A DNA stretch of 64,000 bases from Deltaproteobacteria bacterium (lineage in GTDB: Bacteria > Myxococcota_A > Polyangia > HGW-17 > SLPX01): assembly GCA_021162935.1 (NCBI GenBank), contig JAGGXR010000152.1, positions 1-64,000 on the forward strand, in the 5' to 3' direction. The number at the start of each line of letters is the position of its first letter. The stretch's first letter is position 1. Under the pieces are notes generated by a model, which saw only the letters and a list, made by a program, of their open reading frames with translations, was not told where the DNA came from and searched no databases. Shown here one piece after another: positions 33,425-41,716 of the stretch. A program made the position numbers and the translations under genes.

Positions 33425-36124
33425 ATGAGCAGGGAGCAGGAAATCCAGAAACGTCGGACCCGCGCAGAGGCGGGCCAAATCCAACTACGCCGTCTCGACG
33501 AGAGTCGACGCGACCTGCCGACCAGATTCGAGGTCACGGGACGCTACGGGCGCAGCTATCAAGTAACGATCAGGAGCGCGAACCCGGCACTGAACCACTG
33601 CACCTGTCCGGATTTCGAAACGAATGGGCTGGGGACCTGCAAGCATATGGAAGCTGCCTTAGCGCAGCTCAAGTCAAGCATCGCAACGATCGACGAGCCT
33701 TCGAATCTGCCAACGATGGTCTACCTGGATGCCACCAAGGTGCCCATGCAGCTACGCATCCTGGCAATGGACCCGACCAACGAACAGCAGAAATTTATCC
33801 ACAAACACTTCGACTCGGACAGTCAGGCCGCCAAGCAAGACATGGTGAATGCCCCGGCCATGGACGAAGCAGAGAGCCTGGGCATCATGGTCCCTGATGA
33901 GGTCCGCCGGTTCGTGGAGACACAAACCGCCAGGGCCCAGGCCCTCTCCCGATACGCTGCCCTGGCGGGCAAGGTGTCCGGGGTCAAAAATATCTCCGAC
34001 ATCCAACGAGTGGGTACAACCTTTCTCTTGGAACATGGCAGAGCCCTGCTGGCCGACCAACTGGGGCTTGGCAGATCCCTGCAGGCTGCTGTTGCGGCGG
34101 ACATCGCAGTCAAAGCGCGAGTGGCAACCAAAGTCCTGGTGGTCTGCCCTGAATCCAGGCGCCGCCACTGGCGTCGCCTCCTGGTCCGCACGAGTGGACA
34201 GCGCGTCTTCCTCCTGATGGGCCCTTCTCTTTCGGTTTCAGCCCAATCCTGCGCTTCTTGGCCCTTTGCCATCATCAGTTACAAAGACGTCCCAACGGCC
34301 AAGCAGTTCGTCCGGGACTACAACCCGGATATCGTCATCCTGGACGAGGTGCATCGACTGAGGCATTGGCAAAAATCCACAGGCACCATCATCAAAGAAT
34401 TGCCCGCCCCGGCTGTATTCGCCGTGGGCGCTCCCGTCTTGTTGGAACGACCTGAACAGCTTTCCTATCTCGTGCAACATCTGAACACGAATCTTCTGGG
34501 CCCAGCCTGGCAGTTTGATGAAAAATACGTGCAGCGCAACAAGCACGGTATGGTCATAGGTTTCAAAGACCAACCAGCCGTCCTCAAAGTAGTCGAACCC
34601 GTCACGCTCGCGCGCACGCTTCCTCCCAAGAAAACGCATAACGTACTGTTGGCCGTGGATCCGACCACGCAACAAAAGAAACTCATGGCCATGCCGGCCG
34701 TGGGCCTCCTCGCCAAGCTCAAGGTGGCCGAACGACGGTGGACCCAGGTGGACCGGGCCGAAGCCGTGGCGCTCATTTCCCGCCTGCGCAAGATCAGTAA
34801 TTTGGCCGGAACGGGGATGGCCCCTGCGCGGTCCCCGAAAGTTGCAGAGCTGAACACCATCTTGAGGGAAATCTCCAGGGAACGAGACCAAACGAAGGTC
34901 GTGGTCACCACGCGCTTTCGAGACACCGCCACCGTCCTCGCCGAACACCTGACGGAATTAGGCTGGCCCTCCCTTGCGCTTGCAACGTCTTCGGATCTGA
35001 ACGACGCAAAAACTCGCATCGAGTCCCTGCACAAGGCAGCCTCCCTGTCCGTGGTGGTCACATGCGACGACCTGTCGGGCAAACTCCCATCCATCGCATG
35101 CGACGTCCTGGTTCATTTCGACGTGGCATGGTCCCCGACCACCATGGCGGCCAGACGCAGCATCTGCGCCACGAGGCCCAGCCTTCAGATCGAACTGATC
35201 CTCGCAGAAAGCCCCGAGGAGCCCGTACGACTCGCCCTCGTGAAACACGCGGAGCTTCTTTCCGAAATCATTTCAGACCCGGTCACCGAACTCGAAGGAC
35301 TTCCGTCTTTGGACCCGAGCGGCCTCGACCGCGTCGTCGAGGCCTGTGTCGACCAAGCGGTCCTCAAGGCCCTCTGTCCGGCGCAGGCCGTTCAGCAACA
35401 AATCACGAAAACACAGCCCAGCGACATCAAGCACCACGCGGCACACCGGCCGATTCGAAAATCAGGCGCCCGGGCCGCCATAGCTGCAGACACTGGCAGG
35501 AGGGCTGTATCCTCGGGAGGCCTGGGTGATGTCTTGGTGGTCGCCTCCGCCCTACGAGAGCACCTCGAAGAGGACAACCCTAGCCAAAAACCGGCTCTTG
35601 CCCTCGCCGTCACCTACAGCTTCAAGAACGACACCTTCACCGGATGGAAACGCGAATATGTGAACCATCTGATTCGGCAGGTCACATCCTCGGCCCTGGT
35701 GGTGAGTTGGTCACCCGTTGCTCGGGAATTTCGGGTCCTGTCCACCTACACTGGCCTCAATCTCACCAAAATTCCGACCATCGGCATCCTGGACGAAGTC
35801 GCCGACAAGGTCGGCCTCAAGATTCCGCCCGAGTTACTCGCTACGGGAACGCTCGAACGGCGGCGCATGTTCTCCGACGAAGCAGGTGTCCAATTCTGGA
35901 AGAACGGGCGTCTCGAAGAACTCGCTCAGCTCGTCTACGAAGAAGCTCGGCTCATCCGCGACCTGTTCGTCGTGGCCATCACCGAGGGAAAACTCTACTA
36001 TCCGGCAGGCCCCACTGGAAAAACCACCCCCGTGGACCTCGATTTGATGGAACGGCTGCCGGCCGGCCTTGCCGCCAACATCCATAAGCGCTACCGCAGC
36101 AGCGGCACCCAGACCGTCCCATGA
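33425..36124 (+). CDS. SWIM zinc finger-SNF2-like ATPase-RNase H-like exonuclease fusion, apparently catalytically eroded
   Basis: An 899-residue protein. A SWIM zinc finger occupies residues 35-80 with Cys59-x-Cys61...Cys72-x-His74. Residues about 195-620 follow the SNF2 helicase plan: ALLADQLGLGRS (209-218) replaces the usual GLGKT, so the ATP-contacting Lys is Arg217; Walker B LDEVH (306-310) is intact; FAVGAPV stands for motif III. The second RecA lobe has KVVVTTRFRD, VVVTCDDLSGKLPSIACDVLVHFD and AWSPTTMAARRSICATRPS, where the family's Gln and two Arg of motif VI are absent. Residues about 700-860 resemble YprB-like RNase H exonucleases (LALAVTYSF, VVSWSPVAREFRVLSTY, WKNGRLEELAQLVYEEARLIRDLF) but lack the acidic metal ligands. 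It lies alone, between tRNA-Leu and a convergent kinase. Confidence 0.75.
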   Translation: MSREQEIQKRRTRAEAGQIQLRRLDESRRDLPTRFEVTGRYGRSYQVTIRSANPALNHCTCPDFETNGLGTCKHMEAALAQLKSSIATIDEPSNLPTMVYLDATKVPMQLRILAMDPTNEQQKFIHKHFDSDSQAAKQDMVNAPAMDEAESLGIMVPDEVRRFVETQTARAQALSRYAALAGKVSGVKNISDIQRVGTTFLLEHGRALLADQLGLGRSLQAAVAADIAVKARVATKVLVVCPESRRRHWRRLLVRTSGQRVFLLMGPSLSVSAQSCASWPFAIISYKDVPTAKQFVRDYNPDIVILDEVHRLRHWQKSTGTIIKELPAPAVFAVGAPVLLERPEQLSYLVQHLNTNLLGPAWQFDEKYVQRNKHGMVIGFKDQPAVLKVVEPVTLARTLPPKKTHNVLLAVDPTTQQKKLMAMPAVGLLAKLKVAERRWTQVDRAEAVALISRLRKISNLAGTGMAPARSPKVAELNTILREISRERDQTKVVVTTRFRDTATVLAEHLTELGWPSLALATSSDLNDAKTRIESLHKAASLSVVVTCDDLSGKLPSIACDVLVHFDVAWSPTTMAARRSICATRPSLQIELILAESPEEPVRLALVKHAELLSEIISDPVTELEGLPSLDPSGLDRVVEACVDQAVLKALCPAQAVQQQITKTQPSDIKHHAAHRPIRKSGARAAIAADTGRRAVSSGGLGDVLVVASALREHLEEDNPSQKPALALAVTYSFKNDTFTGWKREYVNHLIRQVTSSALVVSWSPVAREFRVLSTYTGLNLTKIPTIGILDEVADKVGLKIPPELLATGTLERRRMFSDEAGVQFWKNGRLEELAQLVYEEARLIRDLFVVAITEGKLYYPAGPTGKTTPVDLDLMERLPAGLAANIHKRYRSSGTQTVP

Positions 36125-36261
36125 GATGGACACCGCGGGCTCGACTTAAGAATCTGGTCAGAAATCTGCTCTTTTGAACAGCCTCCTTATCATCGCCCAG
36201 CCACCTGCTGATCGATGATTGCTCGCGATCCCTGTCGAACATTTTTTTCGGAACTGCACAG

Positions 36262-38043
36262 TCAGTCGATAAATGGGTTGTCGCCGCCGCTGCGGGGTCT
36301 CGGCCTGGGACGAGGCCTTGGACGCGGTCGAGGATGCGTCATGCCAGGCCGGCCGTGACGCGAGCCATGCCTTGCACCGTGCCGACGCGACCCGTGACGC
36401 GAGCCGGATCGTGGCGTGGTCGTCCCTCCCCCTGATTCCAGGGTGACCGAAATCGGGTCCGTGGCCGAACCGGCGACGGACACGGTTTTCGTGACGTACC
36501 CAGCAAGAGCAATGGTTGCCTGCACGGTCTTGTCCTTGGGCACCTGGACGAGACAAGGCGTCTTGCCGACTTCCGTCCCGTTCACCACGACGGAGGCACC
36601 GGTCGGTGTGGACACGACACGGATCTTGGACGTGGCGGCAGGAGCAGCGTCCATGGCGTGGACGGCTCCTGCATCGGTCTTGAGCGCCACAGCCTTGTTC
36701 GTGTTGGACGACGAGGAAGACGAGTCGTCCGAACCACCGCTCGATGACTTGCCCGGCCCCAGGAAAAAGTACCAACCAGCCGCGCCTCCACCGCCCAGCA
36801 GAAGCACGAGGCCCACGATAAGGCCGATCACGAGCCCGGTGGACGACTTGTGTGGCTCCTGTCCAAAAGAGGTCGCCTGTCCCACCCCGAGGGGCATCTG
36901 GGTCGAGGGCGGTACAGTCGACGGGACTGGGGCCCCAGGTGCCTGACCGGGAGGGGGAGGCTCCAGGGAAGGCCCGGTCGCCTGCCCGGTCACGCGAGGT
37001 TGGATTCCAGTCCAGCCGCCACCCTGCGGCGTATTCGGGCTCGCTGCTGGCGGAGGCGGCAACCCCGGATCGGGACGTACCACGTCATGGAAGGCGGTGA
37101 CGGCCCGCTGTACCTTGTAGAGTGCGTCGAGCATCTCGATCACCGTGGCGAACCGCTTGTCCGGATCCTTTTCCATGGCCTTCATGATGACCATTTCGAT
37201 CTCGGGATGGATCTGACGATCCGGCGCGGCCTGCCTAGGCGGAATGGGTTCTTCGGTGACGTGTTTGGTCAAAATCCCGATGAACGACTCGGCCTTGAAC
37301 GGCACAGTGCCGGTGAACATCTCGTACATGATGACACCCACCGAATAGATGTCCGCACGGTAGTCCAACGGCTTACCCATGGCCTGCTCTGGGGACATGT
37401 AATGGGGAGTGCCAAAGACCTGGCCGGTCCTGGTCAGTTGGGAAGAGGCAGGATCGTTGATCTTGGCGATTCCGAAGTCCAGGATCTTCACCAGGTCGCC
37501 TCCGTTGGCGTCCTTGGTGATGAAGATGTTGTCGGGCTTCATGTCCCGATGCACGATCCCTTTGGCGTGAGCCGCAGCCAATCCCCGACAGACCTGAATC
37601 ATGATATTGAGAGCCCGTGGCGAATCGAGCCCACTCTCCAACATCACGTCAGACAGCGCCGACCCTTGCAGGTACTCCATGGTGAAAAAAACGCTGCCGT
37701 CGGGCAACTTGCCGAAATCATCAATGGTGATGATGTTCTCGTGTCCAATACTCGAGGTGGACCTGGCCTCGCGATGGAACCGCTCAAGGGCTTCTTGATT
37801 GTTGGCGATCTCGGGCCGCAGCAGCTTGAGTGCAACCTGCTTGTTGATGTACACATGTTCGGCCAGGTACACCTCGCCCATCCCGCCTTCACCCAGACGT
37901 TTGGTCAGGCGATACCGGTCTGCGACAATCTGCCCCACCCGACTCGGAGACGAATCCTGCGTGACCTCGAGTTTCGTGCCATCTTTCGGACAAAACGCTA
38001 CGGACTCATCATACGTGCCATTGCAGGCAGGGCACACGTGCAT
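36262..38043 (-). CDS. Membrane Ser/Thr protein kinase with zinc ribbon and PEGA domain
   Basis: A 593-residue protein starting at ATG 38043 behind GGGAGTCTTCG. Residues 1-22 are a zinc ribbon (HVCPACNGT...FCPKDGTKL). Residues 44-310 are a Hanks-type kinase: GEGGMGEVYLAEH, Lys73 in VALKLL, HRDMKPDN (Asp167), DFG (189-191), GTPHYMSPEQ. It is likely active. A Pro-rich linker leads to one transmembrane segment (about 400-425), then a Ser/Asp spacer and an extracytoplasmic PEGA domain (RVVSTPTGASVVVNG...TIALAGYV). The tail is an Arg/His/Gly run followed by about eight RP repeats, ending GGDNPFID. PEGA domains are common on myxobacterial kinases; ligand unknown. Convergent with the SWIM/SNF2 gene. 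Confidence 0.9.
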   Translation of the reverse strand: MHVCPACNGTYDESVAFCPKDGTKLEVTQDSSPSRVGQIVADRYRLTKRLGEGGMGEVYLAEHVYINKQVALKLLRPEIANNQEALERFHREARSTSSIGHENIITIDDFGKLPDGSVFFTMEYLQGSALSDVMLESGLDSPRALNIMIQVCRGLAAAHAKGIVHRDMKPDNIFITKDANGGDLVKILDFGIAKINDPASSQLTRTGQVFGTPHYMSPEQAMGKPLDYRADIYSVGVIMYEMFTGTVPFKAESFIGILTKHVTEEPIPPRQAAPDRQIHPEIEMVIMKAMEKDPDKRFATVIEMLDALYKVQRAVTAFHDVVRPDPGLPPPPAASPNTPQGGGWTGIQPRVTGQATGPSLEPPPPGQAPGAPVPSTVPPSTQMPLGVGQATSFGQEPHKSSTGLVIGLIVGLVLLLGGGGAAGWYFFLGPGKSSSGGSDDSSSSSSNTNKAVALKTDAGAVHAMDAAPAATSKIRVVSTPTGASVVVNGTEVGKTPCLVQVPKDKTVQATIALAGYVTKTVSVAGSATDPISVTLESGGGTTTPRSGSRHGSRRHGARHGSRHGRPGMTHPRPRPRPRPRPRPRSGGDNPFID

Positions 38044-38274
38044 CGAAGACTCCCAAACGATTTCACAGACCGAAGTGTCCGGCGCACAGACATCGCCAAA
38101 TTGATCTCAAACGGGCGAAGCTCCGCGCAGACACAGGCCGGTCCGCGATTGACGGAACCTGTATCAAAACGCTGCTATTATGGCCTCGCCACGACGAAAA
38201 GTCCAGAATCAGGACAACAATCGTTTCGCCCCCCCGCCCCTGGACACGGGTCCCAGAAGCGACAAGGAAACGAA

Positions 38275-38787
38275 CTACTCGTCGCCCTCTTCGTCTTCCT
38301 CTTCACCGAGGAATACATCGATGAGGTCATGGATGTCCTCATACCATTCCTCTTGAAGCACGTATTGATAAAGCACTCCGTCTTGTACGAAGGAAAGAGC
38401 CAAGGAAACCAGTTCACCCTCCTCGTGCTCGCCCAAAGCATGGATACGATCCGCCAGGGCCCCCAACTCCGCATGGGACAATTCCCCCTCGATCCACTCG
38501 TCGAGGTCCACCTCATCGTGGAAAAAGTCCAGAGCCTCCAAAAGGCTGTCATCCACCCGGTCTGTTTCCTTGACGATGACCTTGACCCCGAAGGCACGAG
38601 CAGCGGCCAGAAAGCCTTGCACGTCCTCCATGCGGGTATCGCCCGGCTCGTCGATCAATTCGCCCGACGACCAGAGCACGACAGCACCTGGGTTGGTTTC
38701 CAGGATGTCTCCTCGAAACACCACGAAGCCCTCTTTCTTCAACAGGGCGTCTATCTGTTTCATTGCCTGTTCCAAATCACTCGACAT
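38275..38787 (-). CDS. Hypothetical acidic protein
   Basis: A 170-residue protein; ATG 38787 follows GAGGGAAAGACG. There is no signal or membrane segment, so it is probably cytoplasmic. The first half has strand-like segments (GFVVFRGDI, GAVVLWSSGELID, VKVIVKE), the second is helical and ends in an acidic tail (GEEEDEEGDE). Its family is not recognised. It lies upstream of the kinase gene on the same strand, with 231 bp between; a functional link is unproven. Confidence 0.65.
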   Translation of the reverse strand: MSSDLEQAMKQIDALLKKEGFVVFRGDILETNPGAVVLWSSGELIDEPGDTRMEDVQGFLAAARAFGVKVIVKETDRVDDSLLEALDFFHDEVDLDEWIEGELSHAELGALADRIHALGEHEEGELVSLALSFVQDGVLYQYVLQEEWYEDIHDLIDVFLGEEEDEEGDE

Positions 38788-39004
38788 CGTCTTTCCCTCC
38801 GTGGCTCTCACCATCGTTGTCATTCCGCTGTCCGTTTCATTCCTCGCTCGACCTCGCTTTCGCCGATCTCGTCTCGCAAGGACAATCGTTCTCGGTGATC
38901 TCGTTCCTCAATCCGCAATTCCGGTCGGCCCTGGGCCAACTGCCACTCGCCGATCACGCAGTCAACCTCCGTCACGTCTCATCCATTCCTTTCTCTCTTG
39001 ATCT

Positions 39005-39751
39005 CTATAGGTCTTGGGAGGCATCGACCGACAGGGTCCACTTTTCCACGCCTCGAACCTGACGAAACACCGCACCCTGCGCAATCGTCCGAAACAGGGC
39101 TTCACGATCCACCACCACGGCCCCTGCCAGGGCATGCACTCCCCAGTCGAACAGGACCGGCGTCAGAGGGGTCGATGGCCCCACCATCATCACGAACGCC
39201 CCTGGTGCAACCAATTTCATCAACCCCTCGAATGTATGGTTGATCAGGGTCGTGCCACTAATGACCACCACGTCCGCATCGGGGAGGTATTCAAAGGCTT
39301 CACTGGTGTGCCGTTCGTCTGCTTCCGGAATGGGATCCAGTTCAAAGACATCCACCCTCTGTGCAACCGATCGCACCCGCTTGGCAAAAGGAAACCCACC
39401 AATCACGGCCACGTTACGCCCCGATGCGCGTTGCACGAGCACGTCGGCAGCATTCACCTTGATTCCGCGATCCAACGGCGGCGTCAACAAGGAGTTGATG
39501 GAAGCCAAGCCGATGGAAGCCTCCAGGAGCCGTTCGGACCGGGCAAAAGATGCCAAATCGAGTGCCCCAGCCGGCAAAATGTCGCCTGCAGACGGCATGG
39601 GGTCCACCTCATGCAGGCCTCTGCGGGGACGAAGCACCGACGACAAACCGCACCCACGGGAACACACTGCGCTGAAGAAACAGCCCATCAGTAGATGGTC
39701 GACCGGAGCATTCGGTCCACAAGCCGAAACGAGATCATCGATGATGTTCAA
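39005..39751 (-). CDS. DUF364/DUF4213 Rossmann-like protein
   Basis: A 248-residue protein. The start is TTG 39751, supported by CAGGAG six bases upstream. The N-terminal half (MGCFFSAVCSRGCGLSSVL, GDILPAGALDLASFARSERLLEASIGLASINSLL) matches the DUF4213 domain; the C-terminal half (VAVIGGFPFAKRV, DVFELDPIP, ADVVVISGTTLINHTFEGLM, FVMMVGPSTPLTPVLFDWGV) matches DUF364, a Rossmann-like fold linked to metal chelate or corrinoid handling in anaerobes. The VNAADVLVQRASGR segment between is typical. The exact reaction is unknown. Confidence 0.85.
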   Translation of the reverse strand: MNIIDDLVSACGPNAPVDHLLMGCFFSAVCSRGCGLSSVLRPRRGLHEVDPMPSAGDILPAGALDLASFARSERLLEASIGLASINSLLTPPLDRGIKVNAADVLVQRASGRNVAVIGGFPFAKRVRSVAQRVDVFELDPIPEADERHTSEAFEYLPDADVVVISGTTLINHTFEGLMKLVAPGAFVMMVGPSTPLTPVLFDWGVHALAGAVVVDREALFRTIAQGAVFRQVRGVEKWTLSVDASQDL

Positions 39752-39934
39752 GGTCTACTCCTGACCTGCAGTCCCCATGGCCGTGTGCCACGAGTTTTTT
39801 AGGACCAGTAGGCTCGTTCGTCAAGCAAAGGAACGTTAGGCTTGAGTCGTGACCGCCCGCCGTCCCATTGCTTTTCGAACTTGAGTTTGGATGCTCCTTC
39901 GGTCATGCTAACGAAGTACGCGAAAGGAGCCGAC

Positions 39935-40147
39935 ATGGATCCCAAGGTTTGGACGCTTCTCCTTATCGTGATCGCTGTCAGCCTCGTGCTTCTGGTCGTC
40001 CTGAAAGTACTGGCCCGCGTGGTGGCCGATCGCAGAACCAAGAATATCATCTTGACGGGAATGTCCCCCGAAGATAAGTCCGTTCAATCGACATCATCGT
40101 CGCCTTCGTCGGGCCCCGACAGCCGGAACGAAACAGACGACTCGTGA
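39935..40147 (+). CDS. Small single-pass membrane protein
   Basis: A 70-residue protein; ATG 39935 follows GAAAGGAGCCGAC. One transmembrane segment (VWTLLLIVIAVSLVLLVVLKVL) is followed by a basic patch and a Ser-rich, acidic cytoplasmic or periplasmic tail. No family is recognised. The strong ribosome site supports translation. It precedes the amidotransferase by 96 bp on the same strand. Confidence 0.65.
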   Translation: MDPKVWTLLLIVIAVSLVLLVVLKVLARVVADRRTKNIILTGMSPEDKSVQSTSSSPSSGPDSRNETDDS

Positions 40148-40243
40148 TGCGTCCACGACCGATAGACGGGGCCAATAGACAGCGGCAAGGCAGACGAATC
40201 AGCACGTGCCACCAGACGCCACACCACAACGGAATAGGTGACC

Positions 40244-41098
40244 ATGAGTAGACTCTTCGCATTCAGCCTCAACGAAGCTCATTTGTTGGCTCACGCTATT
40301 TATCCTTATCGCCACCTCATGGTGATTCCCGACGTCGAAAGTCCCTACGGCTGGGGAATCGGGTACCACCAGAACTCAGAGGTTCTCCTCAGAAGACGCC
40401 CCAATCAGATCGGACGGCTCGATTTCTATCGGAAACTCCATGACGTCAAGGCTCAGACGGTCATCGGGCACGTGCGTAAGCACACAGTGGGACGCACCGC
40501 CCCTGAAAACACGCATCCGTTTCGGTACCGGCAATGGGTGTTCGCGCATCATGGAACCATCGAACGGTTCGAAACGGTCAAGCCATGGTTGACGAACTCC
40601 ATTCCGAATTTTCTGCGGCGCAACATGCGCGGCGACACCGACTCGGAACACCTCTTCTTTCTCTTCCTGGCCTTCCTGTACGACGACGGCCTCATCGATG
40701 CCAGTGACCTGACGGCGGAAGCAACCGGTCATGCGCTCAAAAACACCCTGCACATGGTCCGCAGGCTCGTCAATGAAGCGGGGGGCTCTCCTTCGGGATT
40801 GAACGTGGCGGTGACGAACGGACGCATCGTGGTCACGAGCATCCTGGACCGACCAGCCTACGTCGCACACATCGACGGCATCGAGGACTGCGCGCTGTGC
40901 CGCAAACAGGAAGGTTGGCGTGGCGACGAGGCACCGCCCAAGCCACATCCCCATCTCAAGGGTGTGCTGACGTTCTGTGACCCACCTTCGGGCAGTCTCG
41001 AAGGACTCCAGCGACTCAAGGAAAATACGATTTTCGGCGTAGAACAGGACTACAGCACTGTGAGTATCGACCTCGGACTCCTGTCCACAGACAACTGA
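40244..41098 (+). CDS. Class II glutamine amidotransferase-like protein with Ser at the nucleophile position
   Basis: A 284-residue protein resembling YafJ/EgtC-like type II amidotransferases. It has GWGIGYHQN, IGHVRKHTVGR, ENTHPFRYRQWVFAHHGTIERF and GDTDSEHLF, the substrate-binding and oxyanion segments of an N-terminal nucleophile hydrolase. These enzymes need Cys directly after the initiator Met (MCR...). Here codons read ATG AGT AGA, so residue 2 is Ser. A GTG six bases upstream (40238) also gives no Cys. Either Ser serves as nucleophile, as in some Ntn hydrolases, or the glutaminase function is lost. An adjacent amination partner was not found. The next gene, a membrane protein, starts 27 bp downstream. 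Confidence 0.8.
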   Translation: MSRLFAFSLNEAHLLAHAIYPYRHLMVIPDVESPYGWGIGYHQNSEVLLRRRPNQIGRLDFYRKLHDVKAQTVIGHVRKHTVGRTAPENTHPFRYRQWVFAHHGTIERFETVKPWLTNSIPNFLRRNMRGDTDSEHLFFLFLAFLYDDGLIDASDLTAEATGHALKNTLHMVRRLVNEAGGSPSGLNVAVTNGRIVVTSILDRPAYVAHIDGIEDCALCRKQEGWRGDEAPPKPHPHLKGVLTFCDPPSGSLEGLQRLKENTIFGVEQDYSTVSIDLGLLSTDN

Positions 41099-41125
41099 TT
41101 CGAAGGACCCCAGGGGACACCCGCG

Positions 41126-41716
41126 ATGGGACACGCACGAGCAGCCGGTTCCCACGTCAGGAAAGATGGCTCCCCCCGGAGCAATAAGGCGACAGCCTTG
41201 ATCGTCCTCTTTTGTAGCGCATGTCTGCCTGCCGGGTTCGCCTGGGCGCGCTATCGTTCCGGAAGCGATTGGATCTGGGGGCTCTACGTGGCGGCGGGAG
41301 CCGTCGTGGCCTTGGCCTGGTCCGGGGCCATCACGATTTCCCATAGGCGAGACGGCCGACGGATCGACCTCGCCATGGCCGTGACGGCTGGCATCTCTGC
41401 GGCTGCGGCCACTTTGGTCATTGCCGCCTTTCCGCCGTCAAATCCTCATCGTCTACGCATGTGGCGCATCATGGCCATTGCCTACCAGCCTTTGTCCGCC
41501 CTCGTCGCTCTGGTCCTCATCGGTCGCTGCGGACCTCGAATCCAAACGTCTGTGTGGTCTGGACTCGCCGCAATCCTGGCGGGAACCACCGCTTTGTATT
41601 CCTTTGGATCTGTGCTGGTCCAAGCCGGACTGCATCCGACTCACTGGTGGTTCGGAATTTTGCTGCTGGTCAGCCTCCTGGCCTTTGGTTTCGGCCGACT
41701 CGTACCACGTGGCTGA
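41126..41716 (+). CDS. Hypothetical multi-pass membrane protein
   Basis: A 196-residue protein; ATG 41126 follows CAGGGGACACCCGCG. It has five or six hydrophobic segments (TALIVLFCSACLPAGFAWA, IWGLYVAAGAVVALAWSGAI, GISAAAATLVIAAF, PLSALVALVLIG, WSGLAAILAGTTALYSFG, WFGILLLVSLLAFGFG). No family is recognised. It is probably co-transcribed with the amidotransferase-like gene. Its last 76 bp overlap the 3' end of the convergent lipoprotein gene. Confidence 0.65.
   Translation: MGHARAAGSHVRKDGSPRSNKATALIVLFCSACLPAGFAWARYRSGSDWIWGLYVAAGAVVALAWSGAITISHRRDGRRIDLAMAVTAGISAAAATLVIAAFPPSNPHRLRMWRIMAIAYQPLSALVALVLIGRCGPRIQTSVWSGLAAILAGTTALYSFGSVLVQAGLHPTHWWFGILLLVSLLAFGFGRLVPRG

Noticed and set aside
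33425-36124. Part of a known phage-defence system
   Set aside because: No methyltransferase, second helicase subunit, or other defence gene lies beside it; defence is not supported by context.
36155-36190. Possible third copy of the 158-bp element
   Set aside because: Only about 12 bp (GGCTGTTCAAAA on the minus strand) match the element end; the following bases and the other end do not align.
36850-38898. 682-codon plus-strand frame opposite the kinase gene
   Set aside because: The minus strand encodes an intact Hanks kinase with all catalytic motifs; the plus frame has no recognised domain.
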